Source: Gemmatimonadaceae bacterium | Lineage (GTDB): Bacteria; Gemmatimonadota; Gemmatimonadetes; Gemmatimonadales; Gemmatimonadaceae | Length of the DNA stretch: 64,000 nucleotides | Direction: 5' to 3' | NCBI GenBank assembly: GCA_036003045.1 | Contig: DASYSS010000033.1 | Coordinates: 110,794-174,793, forward strand | Shown here: in pieces, positions 34,658 to 43,672 of the stretch | Layout: every line of letters begins with the position of its first letter | Position numbering within the stretch: position 1 is the stretch's first letter | Program-made: the position numbers and the translations under genes | Notes under the pieces: generated by a model | Database searches by the model: none | What the model saw: only the letters and a program-made list of their open reading frames with translations | What the model was told of the DNA's origin: nothing

Positions 34658-35428
34658 ATGACTTCGACGAGGAAGCCACCGGCGCGCAGTCTGTTGGACG
34701 TCGACGCGACGGCCCTCCCACCGGGGAGCGCGGCCGATGCGCCGCACGGATCGCGGCCCGAGCAGGTGTATGTCCGGCTGCGCGACCTGATCGTCCAGGG
34801 CTTGCTCGCGCCCGGCAGCCGGATCGTCGAGACCGAGATCGCCACACGCCTGGGCGTAAGCAGGACGCCGGTTCGCGAGGCGCTTCAACGATTGCAGCAG
34901 GAAGGCTACGTCATGGGCTCGCCGGGGGCCCAGCAGTCCCGGCTCACCGTCGCTCCGTTGACGCGCGACGACGTTTATGAATTGCTAAACATCGTCGGCG
35001 CGCTGGAAGGGATCGGCGCGCGGGGCGTCGCCTCGCTGCCGAATCCAGACCGGCGCGCGCTGGTGCGCGACCTCAGGGGCCTCAACGCCGAGTTTCAGCG
35101 CGCGGGCAAAGCCACGCCGATCGATCACGGCAGTCTCTACGACGCCGACCAGCGGCTTCATCGCCGCATCGTCGAGGCGTGCGCCGGCCCCCGGCTGCTC
35201 GCGCTGCACGACGCGGTCAAGCCGCAGGCCGAACGCTACATCCGCATGTACATCAGTATGCTCACCGGCGACATCCGTACGTCGGTGTACGAGCACGACA
35301 TCATCATCGCCGCAATCGACGAAGGGCGTGCCGACGACGCCGAGCTCGCCGTACAGGTGAATTGGCGCCACGCCGCCGACCGCTTGAGCAAAGTGATCGC
35401 GGTCGCCGGCGAGCGCGGCTCCTGGTAG
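34658..35428 (+). CDS. GntR family transcriptional regulator, FadR subfamily (FCD domain)
   Basis: A 256-residue regulator. The N-terminal winged helix is clear: EQVYVRLRDLIVQGLLAPGS, TEIATRLGVSRTPVREALQR and LQQEGYVMG. The C-terminal all-helical FCD domain has the metal ligands spread over DQRLHRRIVEACAG and SVYEHDIIIAAIDEG, a pattern that binds small carboxylates. It probably represses catabolic genes until a metabolite binds. It is divergent from the ACP-like/dinB pair, so it may control that pair or itself through the 53-base gap. Its stop is 10 bases from the convergent rsgA stop. Confidence 0.92.
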   Translation: MTSTRKPPARSLLDVDATALPPGSAADAPHGSRPEQVYVRLRDLIVQGLLAPGSRIVETEIATRLGVSRTPVREALQRLQQEGYVMGSPGAQQSRLTVAPLTRDDVYELLNIVGALEGIGARGVASLPNPDRRALVRDLRGLNAEFQRAGKATPIDHGSLYDADQRLHRRIVEACAGPRLLALHDAVKPQAERYIRMYISMLTGDIRTSVYEHDIIIAAIDEGRADDAELAVQVNWRHAADRLSKVIAVAGERGSW

Positions 35429-35438
35429 CTCGCTCGCG

Positions 35439-36437
35439 TCAGCCGGCTTCGAGCTCTTCCAACAATCGTCGGTAGCTGTCGTAGCGCGCCTCGGACACCG
35501 TCCCGGCGTCGACTGCCGCGCGCACGGCACACTCGGGCTCGGCCAAGTGCCGGCAGTCGGCGTAGCGACAATCCGGGCTCAGCGCGCGCATCTCGGGAAA
35601 ACACCGGTCGAGATGCTCGGGTGGAAGCGCCCACAAACCGACTTCGCGCAGACCTGGCGTGTCGATCACGTAGCCCGCGCCGCCCGCCGTGCCGTCGCCG
35701 GGCAGGGGAAGCATCAGCGCGCCGACCGTCGTGTGGCGACCCTTGTTCACCGACTCGCTGATCGCGCCCACGCGCAGACCGGCTCCGGGAAAGATCGCGT
35801 TCAGCAGCGACGACTTCCCCACGCCCGACGGCCCGGTGATCACGGAGCGGCAATCGTTGAAGCTTGCCTTCAGATCCGCGAGTCCGGCGCCGGTCTTTAC
35901 GCTCGTATAGTGCACCGGATATCCGGCGGTTTCGTACGCGCGGAAGCGCTGGCGCGCCTCCTCGGAGTCGGCGAGATCGATCTTGTTGACGATCACGCGA
36001 GCGCGGAGATCGTTTCCTTCGGCAATGACGAGGAAACGGTCCAGCATGCGCAGGTGCGGCTCGGGCTTCGCCATCGCGAACATGATCACGACCTGATCGA
36101 CGTTCGCGGCGACGATGCGCTCGCCCTGCCCTCCGCCCGGAGCGCGCCGGGCCAGCGCGGACTTCCGGGGCAGGATTTCGGCGATCGCCCACTCGCTGCC
36201 GCGGGCCGAACGCTCGAGCATCACGTCGTCGCCGACGGCGAGCTTGAGCGACTCGGCGGCCGATTGGACGGTGTCGCGCCGGAGCGACCCGTCACGGCGC
36301 CGACCGGCGTCGGATTTTTTCAGCCGGCCGCGCAGCGAGGCATCGATCGTTTCCCCGGCGTCGGTTCGCACGCGCCACACGCCGCCTGTCCCCTCGAGGA
36401 CGACCCCGTGTGCCGGCGGTCGATGGGCGACGGTCAT
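35439..36437 (-). CDS. rsgA: ribosome small-subunit-dependent GTPase A
   Basis: A 332-residue circularly permuted GTPase that checks 30S subunit maturation. The order is OB fold, then G4 (RVIVNKIDLAD), G1 (VITGPSGVGKSSLLNAIF), G2/G3 (KGRHTTV and YVIDTPGLREVGLW), then the zinc region CRYADCRHLAEPECAV. The ATG at 36437 overlaps the preceding TAA as TAATG, so this start is preferred over one 45 bases upstream. It is the last gene of the minus-strand run that starts with the fatty-acid oxidation genes and is coupled to a hypothetical gene. Confidence 0.95.
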   Translation of the reverse strand: MTVAHRPPAHGVVLEGTGGVWRVRTDAGETIDASLRGRLKKSDAGRRRDGSLRRDTVQSAAESLKLAVGDDVMLERSARGSEWAIAEILPRKSALARRAPGGGQGERIVAANVDQVVIMFAMAKPEPHLRMLDRFLVIAEGNDLRARVIVNKIDLADSEEARQRFRAYETAGYPVHYTSVKTGAGLADLKASFNDCRSVITGPSGVGKSSLLNAIFPGAGLRVGAISESVNKGRHTTVGALMLPLPGDGTAGGAGYVIDTPGLREVGLWALPPEHLDRCFPEMRALSPDCRYADCRHLAEPECAVRAAVDAGTVSEARYDSYRRLLEELEAG

Positions 36438-36841
36438 TATGGGCTCTCGTCTCCGCCTTCGTCGCGCATCGCGTCCCACCATCGGCGCGACGGCTCGGCA
36501 CCGCGGCGCTCGGCGATCAGCCGGTCGAGCAGCTTCTTTACTTCGTCGAGCGGCGTCCGTCCGAGTGCATCGCGTGCCTGCTGCTCGCTCGGGCCCGTCG
36601 CGAGATAATCACTTTCGACGTGGCCTTCGGGAGTTTGCGCGCCGATTCTCGCCCACTTGATGAAGAGGAAGAACGCGCGCCAGTCGCCGCCGGCGGGTTC
36701 GGCCATGATCTCCACGCTGTAGGAGAATCCGTCGTTTCCCTCGAACGCCGCGGGACGGTCGTGGACTGCCGCGTATCCACCGATCGTGGATTCGTCGCCC
36801 TTGCTGTGGTCGGGTGGCCGATACCGCGCGTGCGACATCAT
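36437..36841 (-). CDS. hypothetical protein between proline dehydrogenase and rsgA
   Basis: A 134-residue soluble protein. Starting from tandem ATG codons, the first overlaps the TGA of proline dehydrogenase as ATGA. The sequence contains IGGYAAVHDRPAAFEGNDGFSY split around a Gly-rich turn, GGDWRAFFLFIKWARIGAQ with several aromatic residues, and a charged helix DEVKKLLDRLIAERRG. No cysteine, signal or membrane segment. The coupling on both sides suggests a stable place in the operon. No known family recognised. Confidence 0.7.
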   Translation of the reverse strand: MMSHARYRPPDHSKGDESTIGGYAAVHDRPAAFEGNDGFSYSVEIMAEPAGGDWRAFFLFIKWARIGAQTPEGHVESDYLATGPSEQQARDALGRTPLDEVKKLLDRLIAERRGAEPSRRWWDAMRDEGGDESP

Positions 36842-37782
36842 CGCTTCCGTCCGCGCCCTCCGAACGCCTCGCGAATCACGTTGCCCGTGATGAACGCCAC
36901 GTTCGCGGGCCGCTCGGCGAGGCGGCGCATGAGGTACGGATACCACTGCGTGCCGAACGGCACGTAGACGCGCATCCGAAATCCCTCGCGCACCAGCTGC
37001 TCCTGCAGATCGCGTCGGACGCCGTACAACATCTGAAACTCGAATCGCGACCGGTCGATCTCTTGGTCGGCGACGTAACGCTTCGCCTCGTCGATGATCT
37101 TCGGGTCGTGCGTGGCGATGCCCGGATAGTTGCCGCCGCCCAGCAGCAGGCGCATGCAGCGGACGTAGTTCGCGTCGACTTCTTTCTTCTCGGGAAACGC
37201 CACCGCCGCCGGCTCCTTGTACGCGCCCTTGCACAGGCGCACCCGGCAACCGAGCTGCAGGGCGCGTTCCACGTCGGAGCGCGTCCGGTATAGATAGCTC
37301 TGGAGCACGATTCCGACGTGATCCTTGTAGGCCGGGTACAGGCGGTTCTCGAACAGATTCAGAGTCCGCTCGGTGTACGCGCTCCCTTCCATGTCCAGGC
37401 GCACGAACGTCGAGAGCCGGCGGGCACGCTCGAGCACGTCGTGCATGACCGAGACGCACAGCTCCTCGGAGATGTCGAGTCCCATCGCCGTGAGCTTGAG
37501 CGACACGTTCGCCTCGAGCTTCTCCTGGTGGATTCGGTCGAGGATCGCGAGATACTGCGCGCCGGCAGCCCGCGCCTCCCGCTCGTTGGTCACGCTCTCG
37601 CCGAGCAGGTCGAGTGAGGCGGAGATGCCCTTCGCGTTGAGCGCGGCGACGGCGGCGACGGCCTCGTCGAGCGTCTCTCCCGCAACGAACCGCTTCGCAA
37701 ATCGTTTTGCCAGCCGGTTGTTGCGAACGAAGCGGAAGATCCGCGGCCGGCTGGAGAGGTACAACAGGGTGGAACGGAGCAT
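36838..37782 (-). CDS. proline dehydrogenase (monofunctional, FAD-dependent)
   Basis: A 314-residue enzyme oxidising proline to pyrroline-5-carboxylate. The TIM barrel shows SASLDLLGESV, VSLKLTAMGLDIS, FVRLDMEGSAYTERTL, IVLQSYLYRTRSDVERAL and CRVRLCKGAYKEP, with GIATHDPKIIDEA, FQMLYGVRRDLQEQL and VYVPFGTQWYPYLMRRLAER at the FAD end, matching PRODH/PruB. The N-terminus begins MLRSTLLYLSSRPRIFRF, helical and basic. There is no aldehyde dehydrogenase partner in the window. The start codon overlaps the stop of the M14 peptidase gene as TGATG, so peptide breakdown and proline use may be linked. Confidence 0.95.
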   Translation of the reverse strand: MLRSTLLYLSSRPRIFRFVRNNRLAKRFAKRFVAGETLDEAVAAVAALNAKGISASLDLLGESVTNEREARAAGAQYLAILDRIHQEKLEANVSLKLTAMGLDISEELCVSVMHDVLERARRLSTFVRLDMEGSAYTERTLNLFENRLYPAYKDHVGIVLQSYLYRTRSDVERALQLGCRVRLCKGAYKEPAAVAFPEKKEVDANYVRCMRLLLGGGNYPGIATHDPKIIDEAKRYVADQEIDRSRFEFQMLYGVRRDLQEQLVREGFRMRVYVPFGTQWYPYLMRRLAERPANVAFITGNVIREAFGGRGRKR

Positions 37783-39620
37783 CAGTTGCGCGACGGGTGC
37801 GACTTGAGCGTCACCGGCTTCGTGATGCGCGAGATCGGAAAGTCGGCGTGCGCCGCCAGAATGCCGTCGAGGAACGACCACTGCGCGAGTCCGTCTTCCG
37901 ACTCCGGCTCGAGCAAATAGAACGCGGCCAGCCCTCGCGGCTGCCCAGCGCGAACGATGTAGCTCTTGGCGGCGAGCGTGCGCGAGCCGGGCTCGCCCCA
38001 GCGGCCCGCCACGTCCTTCATCATTCGCGAAGTCTCCGACCGGCCGCGGTCGATCACGCTGTCGACGGCGAACGTTTGCACGGTCGCCGACGCCGGCGCG
38101 CTGAGCTGCTCGACGGAGATTCCATGGATCGCGAGAATCGGCAGCAGCGCGGCGCCCGTCGCCGAATCGAACGCATAGGCGAACGGCAGCGTCGACGTCA
38201 AAGTCGGCGAAAAAGTCGCCATCACCGGCATTCGCACCAGCTTCACGATGCCGAGGCGCTGGCGGTTGCCGAGCCCCGCTTCGCGCTTGGTCGAATCGGT
38301 GAGCGGTACGACCTCTTCGACGCGGACGTCTTCCATGCGCGTCGTATCCATTCGCGATTTGAGCGACAGCGGCGGGGAGCTTCCCGGGTGTGCCGCCCAC
38401 GACGCGACTCTCGCGTCGCCCGCCGGCCCGAGCGCCCGGATCTCGCGGCTATGCTCGGCAACCCACGAGAGAATCTCGCTGACGAAGTCGTACGTGGAGG
38501 CGACCCGCCGCGCGAACGGATCGTGCGAAAAGGCTTCGCTCAGGATCGCCACTCGATTTCGCAAACCGTAATAGTTCGTTCCGTATCGGGCGAGCGATTC
38601 GTAGGTCGAGAACGCCCAGCCTTTGGACGGAATCGAGTCGACGATCATTTGCTCGAGGCCAGGACCTCGACCGCCGAATCCTCCGCCGCCCGCGCCGCGA
38701 CCCGCCGATCGGCCGGCGCTGTCGGGCGGTGCGCCTCGGCGACCTGCGCCGGCGCCTCCACGAGGACCGCGCACGACATCGGTGCGGCTGAAATCGCCAT
38801 AGTCCTGCACGTAGAAGCCGTCGCGATCGAGCATCCGCTTACGAATCTCCGCCATCATGTTGGCGGAATACCCGAGCACGTTGACCGCGGTCGGCGTGAG
38901 CGGCGGCGCGTACGTCAGCGCATACCCATGGATGCTGCCGTCCGTCGTGTGGAGATCCATGAACAGATCCGGATTCCACTCGTTCAGCATCGCGAACGCC
39001 CCTTTCGTTTCAGGCGCGTCGGCACCGATGTAGTCGCGATTGAGGTTCCAACCCGACGCGTTTTGCCGAGTGCCGACGAGCTCCGGTCCGTTCTGGGCGC
39101 CGCGGTTGCGCGCTTGAGGGCCCCACTTCTCGTTGCCGTCGGCGTTGTAGATCGGTTGCACGATGAGCACGATCGAATCGAGCACGTTCTTGTGCTTGTC
39201 GAACACGAGATCGCGCAGCAGCGACTGCATCGCCTCTTTGCCTTCGACCTCGCCCGCGTGGATGTTCGCCTGGATGTACGCGATCGGGCGCCCGAGTCGT
39301 CGCGCGGCCGCCGGTGTCGCGACGAGAGGCCGCGAGGCGATCACGTACGGCAGCTCGCGCCCTTCGATCGTCTTGCCGATCGAGCCAGTGGCGATCTTCG
39401 CACCGAGCGCCTTGAGTGAATCGATGAAGACGATGACGTCGTCGTAGTGCGACGTCTCGGTGAACTTCGTCCGTTCGGCGCGCGTGAGCGGGCGCTTCCC
39501 GGCGAAGCTCTCGAGCGTGTACTTGCTCTTGCTCGGAATGCTGTAGTTGTCGACTTGCTGAGCGGCGCAGGGCCAGGCGGAGAAGACGAGTACAGCCCCA
39601 ATCGACGCGGCACGACGCAT
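37782..39620 (-). CDS. secreted M14-family zinc carboxypeptidase with Gly/Arg-rich insert
   Basis: A 612-residue protein with a signal peptide (AASIGAVLVFSAWPCAAQQ). Zinc ligands are in IHAGEVEGKEAM (HxxE) and MDLHTTDGS, the substrate Arg/Asn in SGWNLNRDYIG and the catalytic Glu in RVAILSEAFSHDPFARR. Between the last ligand and the catalytic Glu lies an insert of about 40 residues made mainly of Gly, Arg and Ala (GPRGGAGAGRRGAPPD). A beta-rich C-terminal part of about 200 residues follows. It cleaves peptides in the periplasm or outside. A TACAAT hexamer lies some 35 bases upstream. It heads the peptidase-ProDH-hypothetical-rsgA unit. Confidence 0.93.
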   Translation of the reverse strand: MRRAASIGAVLVFSAWPCAAQQVDNYSIPSKSKYTLESFAGKRPLTRAERTKFTETSHYDDVIVFIDSLKALGAKIATGSIGKTIEGRELPYVIASRPLVATPAAARRLGRPIAYIQANIHAGEVEGKEAMQSLLRDLVFDKHKNVLDSIVLIVQPIYNADGNEKWGPQARNRGAQNGPELVGTRQNASGWNLNRDYIGADAPETKGAFAMLNEWNPDLFMDLHTTDGSIHGYALTYAPPLTPTAVNVLGYSANMMAEIRKRMLDRDGFYVQDYGDFSRTDVVRGPRGGAGAGRRGAPPDSAGRSAGRGAGGGGFGGRGPGLEQMIVDSIPSKGWAFSTYESLARYGTNYYGLRNRVAILSEAFSHDPFARRVASTYDFVSEILSWVAEHSREIRALGPAGDARVASWAAHPGSSPPLSLKSRMDTTRMEDVRVEEVVPLTDSTKREAGLGNRQRLGIVKLVRMPVMATFSPTLTSTLPFAYAFDSATGAALLPILAIHGISVEQLSAPASATVQTFAVDSVIDRGRSETSRMMKDVAGRWGEPGSRTLAAKSYIVRAGQPRGLAAFYLLEPESEDGLAQWSFLDGILAAHADFPISRITKPVTLKSHPSRN

Positions 39621-39676
39621 GTACGAAACCCCGGCGGGTTGGACGGGGAATTGTACCCGATCGAGTCGCCGCGACG

Positions 39677-40309
39677 CTACTCTGACGACTCGGACGGCTT
39701 GCCTGTGCTGGCGCCGCGCTGGAGGAGGCCGCGCGCGCGCGTCTGCGCGGCGACGGTCGGGTCGGCGCCTCGATCGATGTCAGCGCGAACGTTGCGCTGA
39801 AAGAGCGCGAATTCCCCGTCCTTGACGCCCGATTTTTCGAGCTGGATGACGAGATTCGTCGCCGTCGCCACCTCGATCCGTAGTCCAATCAGATCGGTGA
39901 TCACGGCGAGCGGCATGGTGACGGGGCGCTTTCCGTTGGCCGCCTTGACGCGCGCGAGATCGCGATCGGATACGCCCGCCTCGAACGCCGTCGACGCGGC
40001 CTTGATCTCGTCACTGCTGGCGCTCGTTCCGAGTACGGCACGCGCCGACGTCATGCGCACGCTCAACTGCTTCACGGCGGTCACGATCTTTGGCCCGTCA
40101 GATCCCTTCGCCGCGCCCTCGAGCGCCTTGTCGACGAGCGGCGCGGTGGGAAGCTTGGCGGCGCGCGCCGAATCCACGATCGCGTTCACCGCGACGTACG
40201 TGGGCTTGTCCAGCCTCGCCACGAGCCTCGGATCGGCACCCGCGCTCTGCGCCGTGAGGGCTCGCGCGACGAGCGAGAGCACCGTCACGGTGCGCAGAAA
40301 CTTCGTCAT
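39677..40309 (-). CDS. secreted hypothetical protein downstream of the CBM48 gene
   Basis: A 210-residue protein with a signal peptide (FLRTVTVLSLVARALTAQS). The rest is hydrophilic and helical: AVNAIVDSARAAKLPTAPL, ALEGAAKGSDGPKIVTAVKQ and KPTYVAVNAI. There are no cysteines or visible catalytic motifs. Its ATG overlaps the stop of the membrane CBM48 gene as ATGA, so it is the third gene of the sigma operon and probably acts outside the cytoplasm with that protein. No family recognised. Confidence 0.7.
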   Translation of the reverse strand: MTKFLRTVTVLSLVARALTAQSAGADPRLVARLDKPTYVAVNAIVDSARAAKLPTAPLVDKALEGAAKGSDGPKIVTAVKQLSVRMTSARAVLGTSASSDEIKAASTAFEAGVSDRDLARVKAANGKRPVTMPLAVITDLIGLRIEVATATNLVIQLEKSGVKDGEFALFQRNVRADIDRGADPTVAAQTRARGLLQRGASTGKPSESSE

Positions 40310-40884
40310 TCTTGCGGTACGACGATCGCCGAGTTTGGGACGCCGTAGTCGTTGTCCACGACGCGCGGAGCCGTTGGATCGGCGACCCAGACGCTGTCAT
40401 CGACGACGAACGAGTAGCGATGGTGGCCGACCGGAACCGGCGCGGTCACCGACCAGACGCCGCCGCCGCGATGCTGCGCCTGATATCCGGCATGCTGCGC
40501 GTCCCAGCCGTTGAAGTCGCCAACGACGGCGACCTTCTTCGCGTCGGGGGCGACGAGCACGAACTGCACGCGCTGCGGCGCCGGCTTCGTTTGCGCCGGG
40601 AAGAGCGCGCTGGCGATCGGCTTGGCCGCGCGATCGACGTCCACCGCGAAATGCATCGCGCCGAGCACGGCGAACAGCGCGACGGAAGCGGCGAGCAACC
40701 CCCACGTCAGCGGCATCACGGTCACGGTGCGCGGCGTCGTGAGCCGCGCCCACAGCTTGAGCCGCTCGTGACCCGGCAGGCGGCGCACCGCCGCCATCAC
40801 CCGGGCGTCGAACGAGGCGCTCAGGCGCACGGGCGCGCGCAACGCCCGCGCGATCTGGCTCATCCTCACATCGTCATCAGACAC
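40306..40884 (-). CDS. single-pass membrane protein with extracytoplasmic CBM48 glycogen-binding-like domain, candidate anti-sigma factor
   Basis: With a GTG at 40884 preceded by GAGG at 6 bases, the protein has 192 residues. A short basic cytoplasmic part (RLSASFDARVMAAVRRLPGH) is followed by one membrane helix (PLTWGLLAASVALFAVLG) and then a CBM48/AMPK-type domain: VAVVGDFNGWD, GVWSVTAPVPVGHHRYSFVV and VWVADPTAPRVVDNDYG. These are the hallmark residues that bind alpha-glucans, and they lie outside the membrane. Position right after an ECF sigma gene and its topology suggest an anti-sigma factor. No zinc HxxxCxxC is seen. An ATG at 40863 is another possible start. Confidence 0.85.
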   Translation of the reverse strand: MSDDDVRMSQIARALRAPVRLSASFDARVMAAVRRLPGHERLKLWARLTTPRTVTVMPLTWGLLAASVALFAVLGAMHFAVDVDRAAKPIASALFPAQTKPAPQRVQFVLVAPDAKKVAVVGDFNGWDAQHAGYQAQHRGGGVWSVTAPVPVGHHRYSFVVDDSVWVADPTAPRVVDNDYGVPNSAIVVPQE

Positions 40885-41455
40885 TGTGCACCTCACTCAG
40901 CAGCTCGCGCAGGCGTTCGCAGGCGCGCATTACCCGCATCTTGAGCGCCGAAACCCCGACGCCTGTGAGCTGCGACATCTCGTCGTAGCCCAGCTCCTCT
41001 ACATACTTCAACAGGAAGGCTTCGCGTTGGTCGGGCCGCAACTGCTGCAAAGCGCGATCGATTTCTTCGCGCCACGCGGTCCGCTCGGCCGGATGATCCT
41101 CCGCTGCACCGAGCAGCGCCGTTTCGTCCGCCACGAACGTCCGCGCCCGTCGCCCCCGTCGCGCCCCGACGGTCCGGCACCGGTTGACCAGGATGCGGAA
41201 CAACCAGGCCCCGAATCGTTCGGGATCCTCGCACTGCGGCAACGATCGGTACGCCCGCGTGAACGCGTCCTGCAGTGCCTCTTCCGCGTCCTCGCGGTTG
41301 CCGAGCATGTGAAACGCGTAACGGGCGTACCGGTCGCGATACCGCTCGACCAGTGTCCCGAACGCCTCCACATCGCCGCGCAACACGTGGGATACGACGA
41401 CTGCGTCCGAGCTAGCTTCCACGTCGAATGACCTGCGGTGGTCGGAGAGGGTCAC
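40877..41455 (-). CDS. ECF-type RNA polymerase sigma factor
   Basis: A 192-residue sigma factor with a GTG start. Region 2: GDVEAFGTLVERYRDRYARY, NREDAEEALQDAFTRAYRSL. Region 4: RPDQREAFLLKYVEELGYDE and MSQLTGVGVSALKMRVMRAC. It overlaps the following CBM48 membrane gene by 8 bases, so both are translationally coupled. The sigma is therefore probably held by that protein. A perfect 8-base inverted repeat (41496-41503 and 41529-41536) spans the gap to fadJ and may help separate the units. Confidence 0.93.
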   Translation of the reverse strand: MTLSDHRRSFDVEASSDAVVVSHVLRGDVEAFGTLVERYRDRYARYAFHMLGNREDAEEALQDAFTRAYRSLPQCEDPERFGAWLFRILVNRCRTVGARRGRRARTFVADETALLGAAEDHPAERTAWREEIDRALQQLRPDQREAFLLKYVEELGYDEMSQLTGVGVSALKMRVMRACERLRELLSEVHSV

Positions 41456-41530
41456 AATTGGTGTACGTCAGTTTGAATCAACCACTTGCGATCGGCGGTA
41501 GAACAAAGAAATCCCAGCGTCACCTCAATT

Positions 41531-43672
41531 CTACCGTGGGCCGGCGTAAAAGCTCCGCCCCCCGGCTGCCATGTCGACGAGAAGTCGTGCGGGGTCGAAT
41601 CGCTTGGGGAAGCGGATGTTGAGATCCTCTAACCGTTCTACGATCCGGCTCACGCCTGTGCTGTCCATGTAACGGAACGGTCCGCCACGGAATGGCGGGA
41701 ACCCGACCCCGAAAACCGCCCCGATGTCGCCGTCGCGCGGCGACCGAAGGATTCCCTCCTCCAGACATCGCGCGGCCTCGTTCAACATCGCCAACACACA
41801 CCGGTCGGCGATCTCGGCCTTGTCGATGGGCCGGCGCTCGCCGCCGATGACCGAGTACACGCTCTCGTCCACGGGGCCCTTTTCACCGCCGGCGCCGTAT
41901 CGATAGAAGCCGCTCGATCCTTTTCGCCCGGTTCGCCCGGCGACGACGACGCGCCGCATCGATTCCGGTGGCGTCATGCGTTGTCCGAACGCCTCCGACA
42001 GTACGGACGCGACGCGGCCGCCCACGTCGATGCCGACCTCGTCGAGGAGCGTGATGGGCCCGACCGGGAACCCAAAATCGACGAGCGCCTGGTCGATCGC
42101 TTCGACCGACGCGCCCTCGTCGAGCAACCGACCCGCCTCGCTCATGTACGCCGACAAGGTTCGCGTCGTATAGAAGCCGGGGCCGTCGTTCACGACGATC
42201 ACGGTCTTGCCGAGCCGCTTGCCGTAGGCGACCGCGGTAACGGTCGCTTGTCGCGACGTCGCCGGCGTCACGACGATCTCGAGCAGCGGCATGCGGTGGA
42301 CTGGCGAGAAGAAGTGCATGCCGAGCACGCGCTCCGGATGACGCGCCGCCTCGGCGATGCGCGAGATCGGTATGGTGCTCGTATTCGACGCATAGACCGC
42401 GGCCGCGTCGAGCACCGGTTCCACCTCGGCGAGCACTTGGTGTTTGAGACCGAGGTCCTCGAATACCGCCTCGATCACCAGATCCACGGCCTCGAATCCC
42501 GAGTAGTCCGTCGTCGCGCCGACGAGACTCATCGCGTCGTCGAGTTGCTGCGGCGTGATCTGCCGGCGCGAAACACGCTCTTGCACGACCCCTCGAATCG
42601 CGGCGAGTCCATGCCCGATACGACCGGTGTCGGTGTCTTTCAAACGGACCAGCGTTCCGTGCTGAATGGCGACCGAGGCGATGCCCGCGCCCATGAAACC
42701 GGCGCCGAGCACGGCCAGCCTGTCGACATCGCGCGGCTGCGGTGCCGGCTCGGGAACGCCGCGATCCTTTTTCAAGGCGTTGCTCGCGAAGAACAGAAAG
42801 ACGAGCTGCCGCGAAACCTCGGTCGCCGCCATCTCGCCGAAATGGCGGGCCTCCTCGGTGAACCCCTCGCCGTTGCCCGAATAGCCCGCGATCACGGCAT
42901 CGAGCGCGGCGAGCGGTGCCGGGTAGTGCCCGTGCGTTTTCTCGAGCACGCTCTGCCGCGCCTTTTTGAAGACCACCCCGCGGCCGAACGAGTTGCTCTC
43001 GAGCAGGAGACTCGCCGGGCCGGCCGTGCGCCGGCGCGGTGGCCGGAGCGTGCCGCTCGCGAGAGCCCGAGCGCGACCGAGGGCGACGTCGCCGAGAATC
43101 GACGGATGCACCATCTCGTCGACGAGCCCCATCTGGAGTGCGCGCCTCGCGCGAATGGTCTTCCCCGTGAGGATCATGTCCAGCGCGGCCTGGAGTCCCA
43201 CGCGGCGTGGAAGGCGTTGTGTGCCGCCCATGCCGGGGATGAGACCCAACTGCACTTCCGGGGCGGCGAACGTCGTCTGCGAATGATCCGTGCAAACGCG
43301 GTAACGGCAGGCCAGCGCGACCTCGAGGCCGCCGCCCAGACACGCGCCGTGAATCGCCGCCACGACCGGGACGCGCAACGACTCCAACCGGTTCAACAGA
43401 TCTTGACCGGTGCGGCTCAGGCGCTCCGCGTCGGCCGCCGACCGGAGCTCGAGGAACTGCTCGATGTCGGCGCCGGCGATGAAACCGTCCGGCTTGCCGG
43501 AGATCAGTACGAGCGCTCGAATGAGCGTATCCTCATCGACGCGCGTGAACACACTCTCGAAGTCGGACACGAGATCGACGCCGAGCGTGTTCACCGGCTG
43601 GTCCGTGCGGTCGATCGTGACGACGAGAACGTCGTCGATCAGCTCGGTGGTAAGCGTCGGCGCCGACGTCAT
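41531..43672 (-). CDS. fadJ: fatty acid oxidation complex alpha subunit (enoyl-CoA hydratase / 3-hydroxyacyl-CoA dehydrogenase)
   Basis: A 713-residue bifunctional enzyme. The N-terminal hydratase has AAIHGACLGGGLEVALACRY and APEVQLGLIPGMGGTQRLPR with both catalytic Glu residues. The dehydrogenase begins with GAGFMGAGIASVAIQHGT for NAD binding and has MHFFSPVHRMPLLEIVVTP with the catalytic His, followed by two helical C-terminal domains. It converts enoyl-CoA to 3-ketoacyl-CoA. The longer frame upstream lies antisense inside the thiolase gene. The ATG at 43672 overlaps the thiolase stop as ATGA. FadJ/FadB cannot be separated with certainty by sequence alone. Confidence 0.95.
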   Translation of the reverse strand: MTSAPTLTTELIDDVLVVTIDRTDQPVNTLGVDLVSDFESVFTRVDEDTLIRALVLISGKPDGFIAGADIEQFLELRSAADAERLSRTGQDLLNRLESLRVPVVAAIHGACLGGGLEVALACRYRVCTDHSQTTFAAPEVQLGLIPGMGGTQRLPRRVGLQAALDMILTGKTIRARRALQMGLVDEMVHPSILGDVALGRARALASGTLRPPRRRTAGPASLLLESNSFGRGVVFKKARQSVLEKTHGHYPAPLAALDAVIAGYSGNGEGFTEEARHFGEMAATEVSRQLVFLFFASNALKKDRGVPEPAPQPRDVDRLAVLGAGFMGAGIASVAIQHGTLVRLKDTDTGRIGHGLAAIRGVVQERVSRRQITPQQLDDAMSLVGATTDYSGFEAVDLVIEAVFEDLGLKHQVLAEVEPVLDAAAVYASNTSTIPISRIAEAARHPERVLGMHFFSPVHRMPLLEIVVTPATSRQATVTAVAYGKRLGKTVIVVNDGPGFYTTRTLSAYMSEAGRLLDEGASVEAIDQALVDFGFPVGPITLLDEVGIDVGGRVASVLSEAFGQRMTPPESMRRVVVAGRTGRKGSSGFYRYGAGGEKGPVDESVYSVIGGERRPIDKAEIADRCVLAMLNEAARCLEEGILRSPRDGDIGAVFGVGFPPFRGGPFRYMDSTGVSRIVERLEDLNIRFPKRFDPARLLVDMAAGGRSFYAGPR

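Noticed and set aside
41496..41536. 8-base inverted repeat spanning the end of fadJ as a terminator
   Set aside because: The 25-base spacer and lack of a T-run make termination doubtful; kept only as a remark in the sigma gene entry.
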